DNA from: a virus
DNA length: 64,000 nt
Direction: 5' to 3' (one strand)
Virus record (IMG/VR): IMGVR_UViG_3300037225_001468
Coordinates: 53,742-117,741 of that record
The notes beneath the pieces are model-generated. The model did not search any database. It was not told the DNA's origin and saw nothing but the letters and a program-made list of their open reading frames with translations. The position numbers were made by a program, and so were the translations under genes. Each line of letters begins with the position of its first letter. Positions within the stretch are counted from its first letter, which is position 1. This document shows, one piece after another, positions 35,152-42,614 of this stretch.

Positions 35152-35829
35152 ATGGTAGAATTTCTTTTTAAATTTCCAACAAAATCTCGTCCTGTTAAAT
35201 TTAAGAACACTTTAGAGAAATATTATTCTTTTTTGTCTAATAAATATAGTTATAAATTTGTTATTACTATGAATAATAATGATGGAACAATGGATAATAG
35301 AAGTATGATAAATTATTTAGAGTCTAAACCTAATTTAGATTTTTATTATGAAAGAATAATGTCAAAAGTGCAAGCTATAAATGCTAATATAGATAAATAT
35401 AATGATTTTAATATTATTTGCCTATTGAGCGATGATATGATTCCGGTCGTTCCTGGATTTGATGAAATAATATTTGAAAATATGTTAAAGTATTCTAAAG
35501 ATTTTGATATTGCTTTACATTTTAATGATGGAAGAGTTGGACAAAAATTAAATACATTGTCTATTATGGGAAAAAAATTATATGACTATTTTGGATACAT
35601 ATATCACCCAGATTATACATCTTTATGGTGTGATAATGAATTTCATGATGTTACATATGCTATGAATAAGGCTGTTTATATAGATCAAGTCATAATAAAA
35701 CATGAGTGGATAAAATATACAGGCAGAGATATGTTAAATGTAGAAAATGAAAAATTTTACAAAAGAGACAAAGAAATATATTTAAAGCGTAAAGAGATAA
35801 ATTTTAATAAAGATATTAGAATATCATGA
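35152..35829 (+). CDS. Family 2-like glycosyltransferase
   Basis: 225 aa. FLFKFPTKSRPVKFKNTL at the start, FNIICLLSDDMIPVVPGF near residue 84 with an SDDM acidic motif, and later GKKLYDYFGYIYHPDY. Typical of glycosyltransferases in this cluster, of which it is the last. No clear Shine-Dalgarno. Confidence 0.58.
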   Translation: MVEFLFKFPTKSRPVKFKNTLEKYYSFLSNKYSYKFVITMNNNDGTMDNRSMINYLESKPNLDFYYERIMSKVQAINANIDKYNDFNIICLLSDDMIPVVPGFDEIIFENMLKYSKDFDIALHFNDGRVGQKLNTLSIMGKKLYDYFGYIYHPDYTSLWCDNEFHDVTYAMNKAVYIDQVIIKHEWIKYTGRDMLNVENEKFYKRDKEIYLKRKEINFNKDIRIS

Positions 35830-35852
35830 ATAGTGAGTATTTATAATATAAA

Positions 35853-36164
35853 ATGGCAAAATCAAAAAGTAAAATTCGTAAAAAGAGAAAAAATAATATG
35901 CCTATAGTTTTAGATATGGATGATTTATATAAAATATTAAATAAGGTTCAAATTGATAATGAAGAGCAAATTTTTGAGTTAAATGATTTTTCACTAATTC
36001 CTCAAGTAGAAAATATTATTAAGGACTCAACCTTGAGATTTAAGAAAAATATTAAAAAAAGTAAAGTAATATTTTCTATTTCTCCAGGAGAGCATGAGTT
36101 TTGTAAAGAAATAGAACTTGATATATTGGAAGATGAGATTCCAGATGAGAGTTTTCTTTTATAA
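35853..36164 (+). CDS. Hypothetical protein (103 aa)
   Basis: Begins with a strongly basic MAKSKSKIRKKRKNN, then an acidic body, ending before a consensus promoter. No ribosome binding site of note. The basic start could bind nucleic acid. No family recognised. Confidence 0.5.
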   Translation: MAKSKSKIRKKRKNNMPIVLDMDDLYKILNKVQIDNEEQIFELNDFSLIPQVENIIKDSTLRFKKNIKKSKVIFSISPGEHEFCKEIELDILEDEIPDESFLL

Positions 36165-36166
36165 AA

Positions 36167-36195
36167 TTGACATTTTTAATAACTTTTGATATAAT
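36167..36195 (+). promoter_or_regulatory. Consensus sigma-70 promoter
   Basis: TTGACA (36167-36172), 17-nt spacer, TATAAT (36190-36195): both hexamers perfect. A start near 36202 would give a short leader containing AAGGAGAGAATA before ATG 36220. It marks the boundary between the glycan block and the replication block. Confidence 0.75.
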
Positions 36196-36219
36196 AGAGT
36201 AATCCTCAAGGAGAGAATA

Positions 36220-36612
36220 ATGAAATTTGAAGATATTGTAAAAGATATTTGTGGAAATGAGTGGCAAGAAGATATAGACAGTAAAAATGGAGGATATGCT
36301 ATTGCTATGATATTGTCTTTTATGACAGGACAATCTCCTACTTTAAGTGATTTATCAAAAGACATTGGAATTGACAGAGAAGAATTGGATGAAGTTTATC
36401 AGAGGCTTTTGACGACGGGTATGTTTTCTAAAAATTTTGATGCTAAAAGTGATTTAGAATTACTTGGAAAAGATTTTAGTAAAACTTCTAAAATAAATAA
36501 AAATAATAAATTATGGACAAAAAATAGCGCATATCGTAATGCTTGGTGTCATATAGCAGGAATAGGTTCAGGTTATATTGATCGTAATATAGATAAGAAG
36601 AAAATGAAATGA
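36220..36612 (+). CDS. Hypothetical protein, possible helix-turn-helix
   Basis: 130 aa. TLSDLSKDIGIDREELDEVY (residues 46-65) has helix-turn-helix spacing, so a small regulator is possible. Driven by the consensus promoter just upstream, which suggests early expression by host polymerase. The C-terminal third is basic. No family recognised. Confidence 0.55.
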   Translation: MKFEDIVKDICGNEWQEDIDSKNGGYAIAMILSFMTGQSPTLSDLSKDIGIDREELDEVYQRLLTTGMFSKNFDAKSDLELLGKDFSKTSKINKNNKLWTKNSAYRNAWCHIAGIGSGYIDRNIDKKKMK

Positions 36613-36711
36613 ATAAAATAATTATATTCCTAATGAATAATCAAATGTTTTTATGTGAATTTTTAATAAATTTTATTATTATAAATAGTATAAATTGAAA
36701 AGGAGAAAACT

Positions 36712-37023
36712 GTGTTACAAACAGATAAGTCTCATAAATTAGTTCTCGCTACTGAATTTCAATTATACTGGAATGATATTGGACAATTTTTGAATAAATA
36801 CGGAAAATATATTGAAAGTTTTTCAATGAATACTAAAGATTATTTGTGTCATGTAGCTATGTTGGTATATCCAGCCACAAAGAGAAAAACATTTCGAGAA
36901 GAAGTTTTAAGATTAATGGATGAAGTAAATAATGATAAAGATTTGAAACTTGGTATTTTGGGAATGAAGAAAAGAAAAGAAAGAAACAGATATTTTTGGG
37001 ATTTTATTTTGTATATTAAATAA
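36712..37023 (+). CDS. Hypothetical protein (103 aa)
   Basis: Starts at GTG 36712 after AAAGGAGAAAAC. Mixed alpha/beta with a basic C-terminal region (MKKRKERNRYFWD). The 99-nt gap upstream is A/T-rich with TATAAATA at 36680-36687, a sequence like a T4 late promoter but not distinctive at this base composition. Function unknown. Confidence 0.55.
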   Translation: MLQTDKSHKLVLATEFQLYWNDIGQFLNKYGKYIESFSMNTKDYLCHVAMLVYPATKRKTFREEVLRLMDEVNNDKDLKLGILGMKKRKERNRYFWDFILYIK

Positions 37024-37031
37024 GGAAACTT

Positions 37032-39020
37032 ATGGCTAAATATTTAGTAATAATAGAAGCACCTGGTAAAATAAAGAAAATACAATCATTTTTAGGATCC
37101 GAGTTTGAAGTGGTGGCGACGAAGGGCCATATAAAAGATTTGCCAGAAAAAGAACTTGGCATAGATATAAAAAATGATTTTACTCCTACATATGAAGTGT
37201 ATAGCGATAAAAAATCATTAGCAGAAAGTATTACATCTAAAGCAAAGAAAAGTGATATTGTTTATTTATTTACCGACTTAGATCGAGAAGGCGAGCAAAT
37301 TGCTAATTTGGTATCTACACTTTTACCAAAAGGGACTGTCTATAAACGTATAAAATCAAACTCTATTACTAAAGAAGCTGTTCTTAAAGCAATGGATAAT
37401 GCTGGTGATATAGATGAAGATTTAGTAAATGCGGCAGAAACACGTAGATTGATTGATCGTTTAGTTGGCTATAAGTCTTCTTATGTAGTAAAACAATCAA
37501 CTGGAGGTATATCGGCCGGAAGAACACAGAGTGCTGGGTTAAGGATTTTAGCAGAGTTAGAAAAACTAATAAAAGATTTCGTTCCAGTTATTTATTGGCC
37601 TATTGAAGCTGAACTTTTGACAGAGAAAAAAGAAAAGATTATCGCAATAATAAAATCTCCTAAACCTTTAGATATATCAACTAAAGAAGAGGCAGATAAA
37701 ATTATTGCTATATTCAAAAAGGGTCCAATAAAAGTTTCTTCTTATGATGTTAAAAATGTTTCTGTGAAACCATATGGACCTTTTACTACGTCATCTTTAC
37801 AGCAGGCGGCTTCGAGTATATTAGGATTTAGTCCTGATAAAACAATGAGTGTTGCTCAGTCTTTATATCAGGCTGGAACAATAACTTATCACAGAACTGA
37901 CTCAACTAATATAATACCAGAAATGATATCCAATATACGTTCTTATATTAGTGATAACTTTGACAAGAAGTATTTGCCAAATAAGGCAAACATTTATGCT
38001 TCTAAAGTAAAGAATGCTCAAGAAGCTCATGAGGCAATAAGACCAACTGACATTTCGATTAAAGAATGTTCTGGATCGGGATATGATGAAGCAAAACTTT
38101 ACAAATTGATATGGCAAAGAACTATTGCTTATCAAATGAGCAATGCTGAATACGAAAGAAGAAGTGTAGAGTTTTCTTGTGATAAATATGTTTTATCAGC
38201 AAATGGTAGTAAAGAATTGTTTGATGGTTTTAGGAAGGTTTGGGATTACAGTAGCTCAGAAGACAAGTTTTTGCCTGATTTGAAGGTCGGAGATATTGTT
38301 TACGGGTTAGAGTTTAAGACAGAAGAAAGACAAACAAGTCCTCCTTCGAGATATTCTGAAGCTTCTTTTATTAAAGAATTGGAGAATAGAGGAATAGGAA
38401 GACCTGCTACCTTTGCGTCTATTCCAAAAACTCTTAAAGATAGGACTTATATTGATATTAAAAATAAATCTATTTTAGTGACCGATTTAGGAATGAAAGT
38501 GAATGAATTTTTAGTGACTTCTAAGTTTTGTTTTGTAGATTTAGATTTTACACAGCAAATGGAAGAGAAATTAGATGAAATATCTAATGGAAAACTGGCA
38601 AAACTTAGTGTATTGACTGAATTTTGGACAAGATTAAAATCAGATTTAGATAATGCTAAGATAGTGAAGAACCAAGCGAGTATAACTAACTTTGATTGTC
38701 CAAAATGTAAAGCCAAGTTGGTGAAAAAACATTCTAAATTTGGTCCGTTTTTAGGATGTTCGAATTACGGAAACAAAGAGCATCCATGTGATTATGTTGC
38801 CAAAATAGATAAAGAAGGTAATCCGGTAGAAAAAACAGAAGAAAAGAAAGAAGTTGAATATAGTAATTTTAAGTGTGAAAATTGTGATGAAAAATTGATT
38901 GTAAGACAGGGTAAGAAAGGAAAATACTTAGGATGTAAAAACTTTTATAAAGAAAAAAAATGTTGTGGTTTTTATGATGCTACAACTGGTGAAAAATTTG
39001 TTTTCAAAAAGAAAAAATAA
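37032..39020 (+). CDS. topA: DNA topoisomerase I (type IA)
   Basis: 662 aa. It relaxes negative supercoils by single-strand passage. Seen: the Toprim start VIIEAPGKIKKIQ with catalytic Glu, TDLDREGEQ near residue 80, SAGRTQSAGLR near 161, the active-site Tyr286 in TITYHRTDST, and GIGRPATFASI near 456. Two C-terminal zinc ribbons (CPKC...C...C near 556 and CENC...C...CC near 618) match the bacterial TopA tail. Compact relative to bacterial enzymes of 700-860 residues. Opens the replication block. Confidence 0.93.
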   Translation: MAKYLVIIEAPGKIKKIQSFLGSEFEVVATKGHIKDLPEKELGIDIKNDFTPTYEVYSDKKSLAESITSKAKKSDIVYLFTDLDREGEQIANLVSTLLPKGTVYKRIKSNSITKEAVLKAMDNAGDIDEDLVNAAETRRLIDRLVGYKSSYVVKQSTGGISAGRTQSAGLRILAELEKLIKDFVPVIYWPIEAELLTEKKEKIIAIIKSPKPLDISTKEEADKIIAIFKKGPIKVSSYDVKNVSVKPYGPFTTSSLQQAASSILGFSPDKTMSVAQSLYQAGTITYHRTDSTNIIPEMISNIRSYISDNFDKKYLPNKANIYASKVKNAQEAHEAIRPTDISIKECSGSGYDEAKLYKLIWQRTIAYQMSNAEYERRSVEFSCDKYVLSANGSKELFDGFRKVWDYSSSEDKFLPDLKVGDIVYGLEFKTEERQTSPPSRYSEASFIKELENRGIGRPATFASIPKTLKDRTYIDIKNKSILVTDLGMKVNEFLVTSKFCFVDLDFTQQMEEKLDEISNGKLAKLSVLTEFWTRLKSDLDNAKIVKNQASITNFDCPKCKAKLVKKHSKFGPFLGCSNYGNKEHPCDYVAKIDKEGNPVEKTEEKKEVEYSNFKCENCDEKLIVRQGKKGKYLGCKNFYKEKKCCGFYDATTGEKFVFKKKK

Positions 39021-40312
39021 TGGCAGATATAAAATACATAAAAAATGATGAGGAAAAAAGTATTGGATGGACTGCCTATGAACTTTATGATAAAAATATA
39101 ATATCAAATAATACTTTATTGAATGGCTTGGGTATAGATTTTGATAAAGAAATGTCAAAAATGAAAGAAGAACAAAATAACTTAAAAGAGATATCACCTG
39201 TTGATTTAGACTGGGACGATCCAGCTATAAAACAGGTATTGAGCACAAATCCAAGTTTTCAATATGCGAAAAAAGTAGAAGAATGTATGAATGAATTAGT
39301 GAAAATGGGTAAAAATGATATTGAAGAAGAACTTAAAAATGAACTTTTAATAAATGGACCAAATTATAATGGCGATTTATACACTTCTAATCCATATAAT
39401 GTAAAGGTTGTAAATATAGGATCTGTTGGCAATAATAATGGGGGTGATTCTTTTGAGGAAAACCAACAGTCTAAATATTTTACATCAACACACTCTCCTG
39501 TCTCTTCTTGGAACATTGTAAGTCCAGCATTAAAGGATAAGGCTCAAAAGGCTCAGGGAATAAAAGAAAAAAGTAAAGATATTTATATTTACAAAGACGC
39601 TTTAAGTATAATAAAAAATATAAATGATGAATTTTCTTCGGTATCTAAGTGGGCATCTTTATTTATTTTGTCTAAAAATAAAGGCAAACAATATGTATTA
39701 AACTGTCTAAAAAGTTTACCCACTTTTTATATAAGTTTAATGAATAATACTTATGGTAATAATATTGTAGAAATAATGGCAAATTGGAAAAACAATGCTC
39801 CTCTTGTTGATGAAATAAGTCCTGATTTATTAGGAGACGAAAAGAATGCCTCGGAATGCTGGGAAAAAATAAATCAGAAAATTACTAATAATTCTATTTC
39901 TAATTCTTTAGGAAATATTAAATATGAAACTATAAGAGGAGATTATCCTACTAAAATAAGTTTTATACTTATAGATCCTGTTCAAATAAATATGTATGAT
40001 TGGGGTTTTTACATAATTACAGAAACTTTTAATGATGTTATATTTATTAAAGATAAATTTTTAAGAAATCCTTTACCTAATGGACAGTTATATGATAATT
40101 CTCATCTTGATGAAGCTATAAGGAGTTGTTTGGGAAAAGAATTTGAAATACCAGAAGAAATTTCAAGTGTTGAATTTCTAAAATCTATGTGGAGAAAAAA
40201 ACCAGAAAACTTTGAAGAAACAGAAAAAGAAGTAGATAAAATATTGTTTGGAGATTTTGAAGAGAAAGAAGTAGATATAGGACAGAATAAATATAATCAT
40301 TTAGACATATAA
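39020..40312 (+). CDS. Hypothetical protein (430 aa)
   Basis: Starts on the last base of the topA stop. The first 60 residues (ELYDKNIISNNTLLNGLGID) resemble a short motif found in some phage portal C-termini and other virion proteins, but the rest does not support that. Acidic, with an Asn/Gly-rich linker near 135. Unknown function. Confidence 0.5.
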   Translation: MADIKYIKNDEEKSIGWTAYELYDKNIISNNTLLNGLGIDFDKEMSKMKEEQNNLKEISPVDLDWDDPAIKQVLSTNPSFQYAKKVEECMNELVKMGKNDIEEELKNELLINGPNYNGDLYTSNPYNVKVVNIGSVGNNNGGDSFEENQQSKYFTSTHSPVSSWNIVSPALKDKAQKAQGIKEKSKDIYIYKDALSIIKNINDEFSSVSKWASLFILSKNKGKQYVLNCLKSLPTFYISLMNNTYGNNIVEIMANWKNNAPLVDEISPDLLGDEKNASECWEKINQKITNNSISNSLGNIKYETIRGDYPTKISFILIDPVQINMYDWGFYIITETFNDVIFIKDKFLRNPLPNGQLYDNSHLDEAIRSCLGKEFEIPEEISSVEFLKSMWRKKPENFEETEKEVDKILFGDFEEKEVDIGQNKYNHLDI

Positions 40313-40326
40313 AAGAAGTTAAAATT

Positions 40327-40899
40327 ATGAAAAATGTATTGAAGCATTCAATTTGTTATTTAATTGGTCCTATAGATAATGCTAAAGATCAGGGGAAAGA
40401 GTGGAGAAAAGATGTTAAAGAAAATCTTAAAGATTTAGGTATAATTTTTTTAGATCCAACAAATAAATTACAAGGATTGGCTAAAGAGGTAGATAACGAA
40501 CAAAATAAAATAAAAACATATAAAAAATATAAAAAATGGAATATTTTGTCAAAAATGATGAAAAAAGTTGTAAGGGGGGATCTTCGGTCGATAGACTATG
40601 CTGATTTCGTAATAATGTATGTAAATACAGATATACATATGTGTGGTTCTTATCACGAAATGACCGTTGCTATAAATCAAAAAAAACCAGTATTACTTGT
40701 GATAAAAGGAGGGAAAAAGATGGCGTCAAGTTGGCTATTTGGCGTGTGTGACCACAAATATATGTATGATAATTTCGATGAACTGTTTTTATATTTAAAA
40801 AAAATAAATAATGGTAAAGAAAAACTAAATGATAGATGGGTTCTTATTAGAAAACAAATACAAGAAAAAACAGAAGACTTGAAAAGTGGTAGATTTTAG
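40327..40899 (+). CDS. Nucleoside 2-deoxyribosyltransferase-like protein
   Basis: 190 aa. CYLIGPIDNAKDQGKEWR near residue 10, IIFLDPTNKL near 40, RGDLRSIDYADFVIMYV near 80 and CGSYHEMTVA near 104 (with the usual catalytic Glu) form the NDT/SLOG-type Rossmann fold. Such proteins exchange or hydrolyse the base of deoxynucleosides or nucleotides. It fits nucleotide salvage or modified-base metabolism next to replication genes. Confidence 0.68.
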   Translation: MKNVLKHSICYLIGPIDNAKDQGKEWRKDVKENLKDLGIIFLDPTNKLQGLAKEVDNEQNKIKTYKKYKKWNILSKMMKKVVRGDLRSIDYADFVIMYVNTDIHMCGSYHEMTVAINQKKPVLLVIKGGKKMASSWLFGVCDHKYMYDNFDELFLYLKKINNGKEKLNDRWVLIRKQIQEKTEDLKSGRF

Positions 40900-40907
40900 C
40901 ATATAAT
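40879..40907 (+). promoter_or_regulatory. Sigma-70-like promoter
   Basis: TTGAAA (40879-40884), 17-nt spacer, TATAAT (40902-40907) at the 3' end of the preceding gene and just before the next one. Its -10 context (GCATATAATAT) is identical to that of the promoter at 6191. Confidence 0.6.
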
Positions 40908-40939
40908 ATGATAATCTTAAATGAAAGGATGAAATTAAA

Positions 40940-41383
40940 ATGGCTCAGACAAAACCAGAATACGCAGAATGCACTGAATTCGGTAATTATGCTTCTCAGT
41001 TAGTTAGTAAGTTTCCAGAAGTTTTTGGAGCTTTAGATGTTTCTAAGGTAAAATGTGTTGCTATTACAAATAAAGATCGTTCTGAAAAGAAAAATCTTTG
41101 GGAAGTAAAGGCAGTTCCATATCCTATTAGAATGGATTGTCCGTATGCTTATTATGTGGTAATCTTTATGAAAGATTGGACGGAAATGGATGAGTCTCAT
41201 AAGGCAGCATTAGTTGCTGAAACTCTTCATGCCATTCCTTCGTCTGAAGATGAAGAGGGCAAGACAAATCCGTTTGATCTTAAGGATTATGGTAATATGA
41301 TTAGAACACTTGGTGTTGATTATATGGAAAAAGATGGTATTCCTAATCTTATTAAAGATGATGTTAAGTGGGTGTTGAGATAA
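40940..41383 (+). CDS. Phage metallopeptidase-like protein with degenerate active site
   Basis: 147 aa. The layout (a segment with KAALVAETLHAIP followed by FDLKDYGNMIRTLG) resembles the putative phage metallopeptidase family (PF18894-like). Where an HExxH zinc motif would be expected it reads Ala93-Glu-Thr-Leu-His97, so the first His ligand is lost. Probably an inactive relative, if the family assignment is right. Strong promoter and AAAGGATG context upstream. Confidence 0.45.
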   Translation: MAQTKPEYAECTEFGNYASQLVSKFPEVFGALDVSKVKCVAITNKDRSEKKNLWEVKAVPYPIRMDCPYAYYVVIFMKDWTEMDESHKAALVAETLHAIPSSEDEEGKTNPFDLKDYGNMIRTLGVDYMEKDGIPNLIKDDVKWVLR

Positions 41384-41432
41384 TACTTCTTTTTCGCTCA
41401 AAAATAATAAAATATATTAAAAAATGTCGATA

Positions 41433-41452
41433 ATAGTCTTATATTAGACTAT
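41433..41452 (+). promoter_or_regulatory. Perfect 7-bp hairpin next to a ribosome binding site
   Basis: ATAGTCT, a 6-nt loop TATATT, then AGACTAT, followed directly by AAGGAG and the ATG at 41467. It could protect the mRNA 5' end, tune translation or serve as an operator. Confidence 0.4.
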
Positions 41453-41466
41453 AAGGAGAAATAATT

Positions 41467-41928
41467 ATGTTTCAATTAGTATCAGAAGATGAGTATGGCA
41501 CAAGAAATATAGTAGCATCAGGTAAGGATGTTGGTAAATTAGTTCAACAAGCAAAAAAGTTTGTTTGTGAAGCAAATCTTAATAACGCTTTAACGGCAGA
41601 AGAACAAAAGAAAAACTTTGAAGAGTATTTTCCCGTTTTTATTGATGAAGATGGAAAAGAAACAGATCAAGTAGTTTATGCTGGAAAGAAAGGAACAAGC
41701 ACAAGATTAGTTTATGTATTTACAGAAAATACTGAAGGTCAAGAAGTTGAGATTGATAGTGTTGAAGGTGTTGAAATAAGATTTTTTATTGGTGAATTCC
41801 TGAAAGATAAGAAGAAGAACGTTGTAGATACTTATTATGCTGAAGATTATAAGAGTAAAGTTATAGATACTTTTAAGAGTGATTTCATTAAAGATAAAAC
41901 ATCTTATTTTATAAGAAAAAATAAATAA
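41467..41928 (+). CDS. Hypothetical protein (153 aa)
   Basis: Preceded by the hairpin at 41433 and a strong AAGGAGAAATAATT site, suggesting high expression. Acidic in the middle, basic at the C-terminus. No domain recognised. Confidence 0.58.
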   Translation: MFQLVSEDEYGTRNIVASGKDVGKLVQQAKKFVCEANLNNALTAEEQKKNFEEYFPVFIDEDGKETDQVVYAGKKGTSTRLVYVFTENTEGQEVEIDSVEGVEIRFFIGEFLKDKKKNVVDTYYAEDYKSKVIDTFKSDFIKDKTSYFIRKNK

Positions 41929-41949
41929 ACTTATTTTAGGAGTTTAGTT

Positions 41950-42345
41950 GTGAAAAGTAAAACATTTACTGAAGTAAAAAGAAGTAATAATCCAGAACAA
42001 AAGTTTTCAACTGGAGCAAAACGGGATTCTCAAGAAGGAAAGGGAAGATTTGATTTATTACCAGTTCATGCTATAACTCGACTTGCTAAGCATTTTGAGA
42101 ATGGAGCAAAAAGATATGGTGATGATAATTGGCGTAAGGGTATTCCTTTAAGAAGATATCTTGACTCGATGTTGAGACATGCTTTTAAGTTTACTGGTGG
42201 AGCAGACGGGGAAGATCATTTAGCCGCCTGTGCGTGGAACGCTTTATGTCTTTTGGAAACACAGGAGATGATAAAAAGGGGACTACTTCCCAAAGAGTTA
42301 GATAACTTACCAAAGAAAATATACACAGAAAAAGATGATGTATAA
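41950..42345 (+). CDS. dATP/dGTP diphosphohydrolase-like protein (DUF5664/MazZ-type)
   Basis: 131 aa from GTG 41950. FSTGAKRDSQEGKGRFDLLP near residue 19, HFENGAKRYGDDNWRKGIPL near 46, YLDSMLRHAFKF near 71 and GEDHLAACAWNALCLLET near 86 match the all-alpha MazG-like family named dATP/dGTP diphosphohydrolase (PF18909). The conserved Glu/Asp residues for Mg are present. MazZ of phage S-2L is a relative that supplies precursors for a 2-aminoadenine genome. No PurZ is in the window. Confidence 0.78.
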   Translation: MKSKTFTEVKRSNNPEQKFSTGAKRDSQEGKGRFDLLPVHAITRLAKHFENGAKRYGDDNWRKGIPLRRYLDSMLRHAFKFTGGADGEDHLAACAWNALCLLETQEMIKRGLLPKELDNLPKKIYTEKDDV

Positions 42346-42347
42346 AA

Positions 42348-42614
42348 ATGTTAATATTACCATACATAGTTTTATTCGGAAATAAAAATAGATCAGAATA
42401 TATTTCCGGCTTAAAAATTGAAACCAAAAAAGAACTATCATATAAAGATGGCATTATTGAGCAGTCACTAAACACACATGAAGGAAGAGAAGCGATTGCT
42501 AAGGCGATGATTGAGCCTTTTCGTAGGAAACAAGAAACTATTTTAGAAGAAACTATTTTAGAAGAAGAATATAAGGTAGAAAAAATAAAATGTCAACCAT
42601 ACCATTATCTATAA
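42348..42614 (+). CDS. Hypothetical protein (88 aa)
   Basis: 88 residues; its 3' end overlaps the start of dnaX by 25 nt. Contains a repeated ETILEE in its acidic second half. Not recognised. Confidence 0.45.
   Translation: MLILPYIVLFGNKNRSEYISGLKIETKKELSYKDGIIEQSLNTHEGREAIAKAMIEPFRRKQETILEETILEEEYKVEKIKCQPYHYL

Noticed and set aside
36680-36696. TATAAATA followed by TATAAATT upstream of the 36712 gene, like a T4 late promoter
   Set aside because: At this base composition such 8-mers are expected by chance and also occur inside genes; without transcript data it cannot be called a promoter.
39020-40312. Possible portal protein, because of the ELYDKNIISNNTLL phrase
   Set aside because: The phrase is short and at the wrong end of the protein; the rest shows no portal features.
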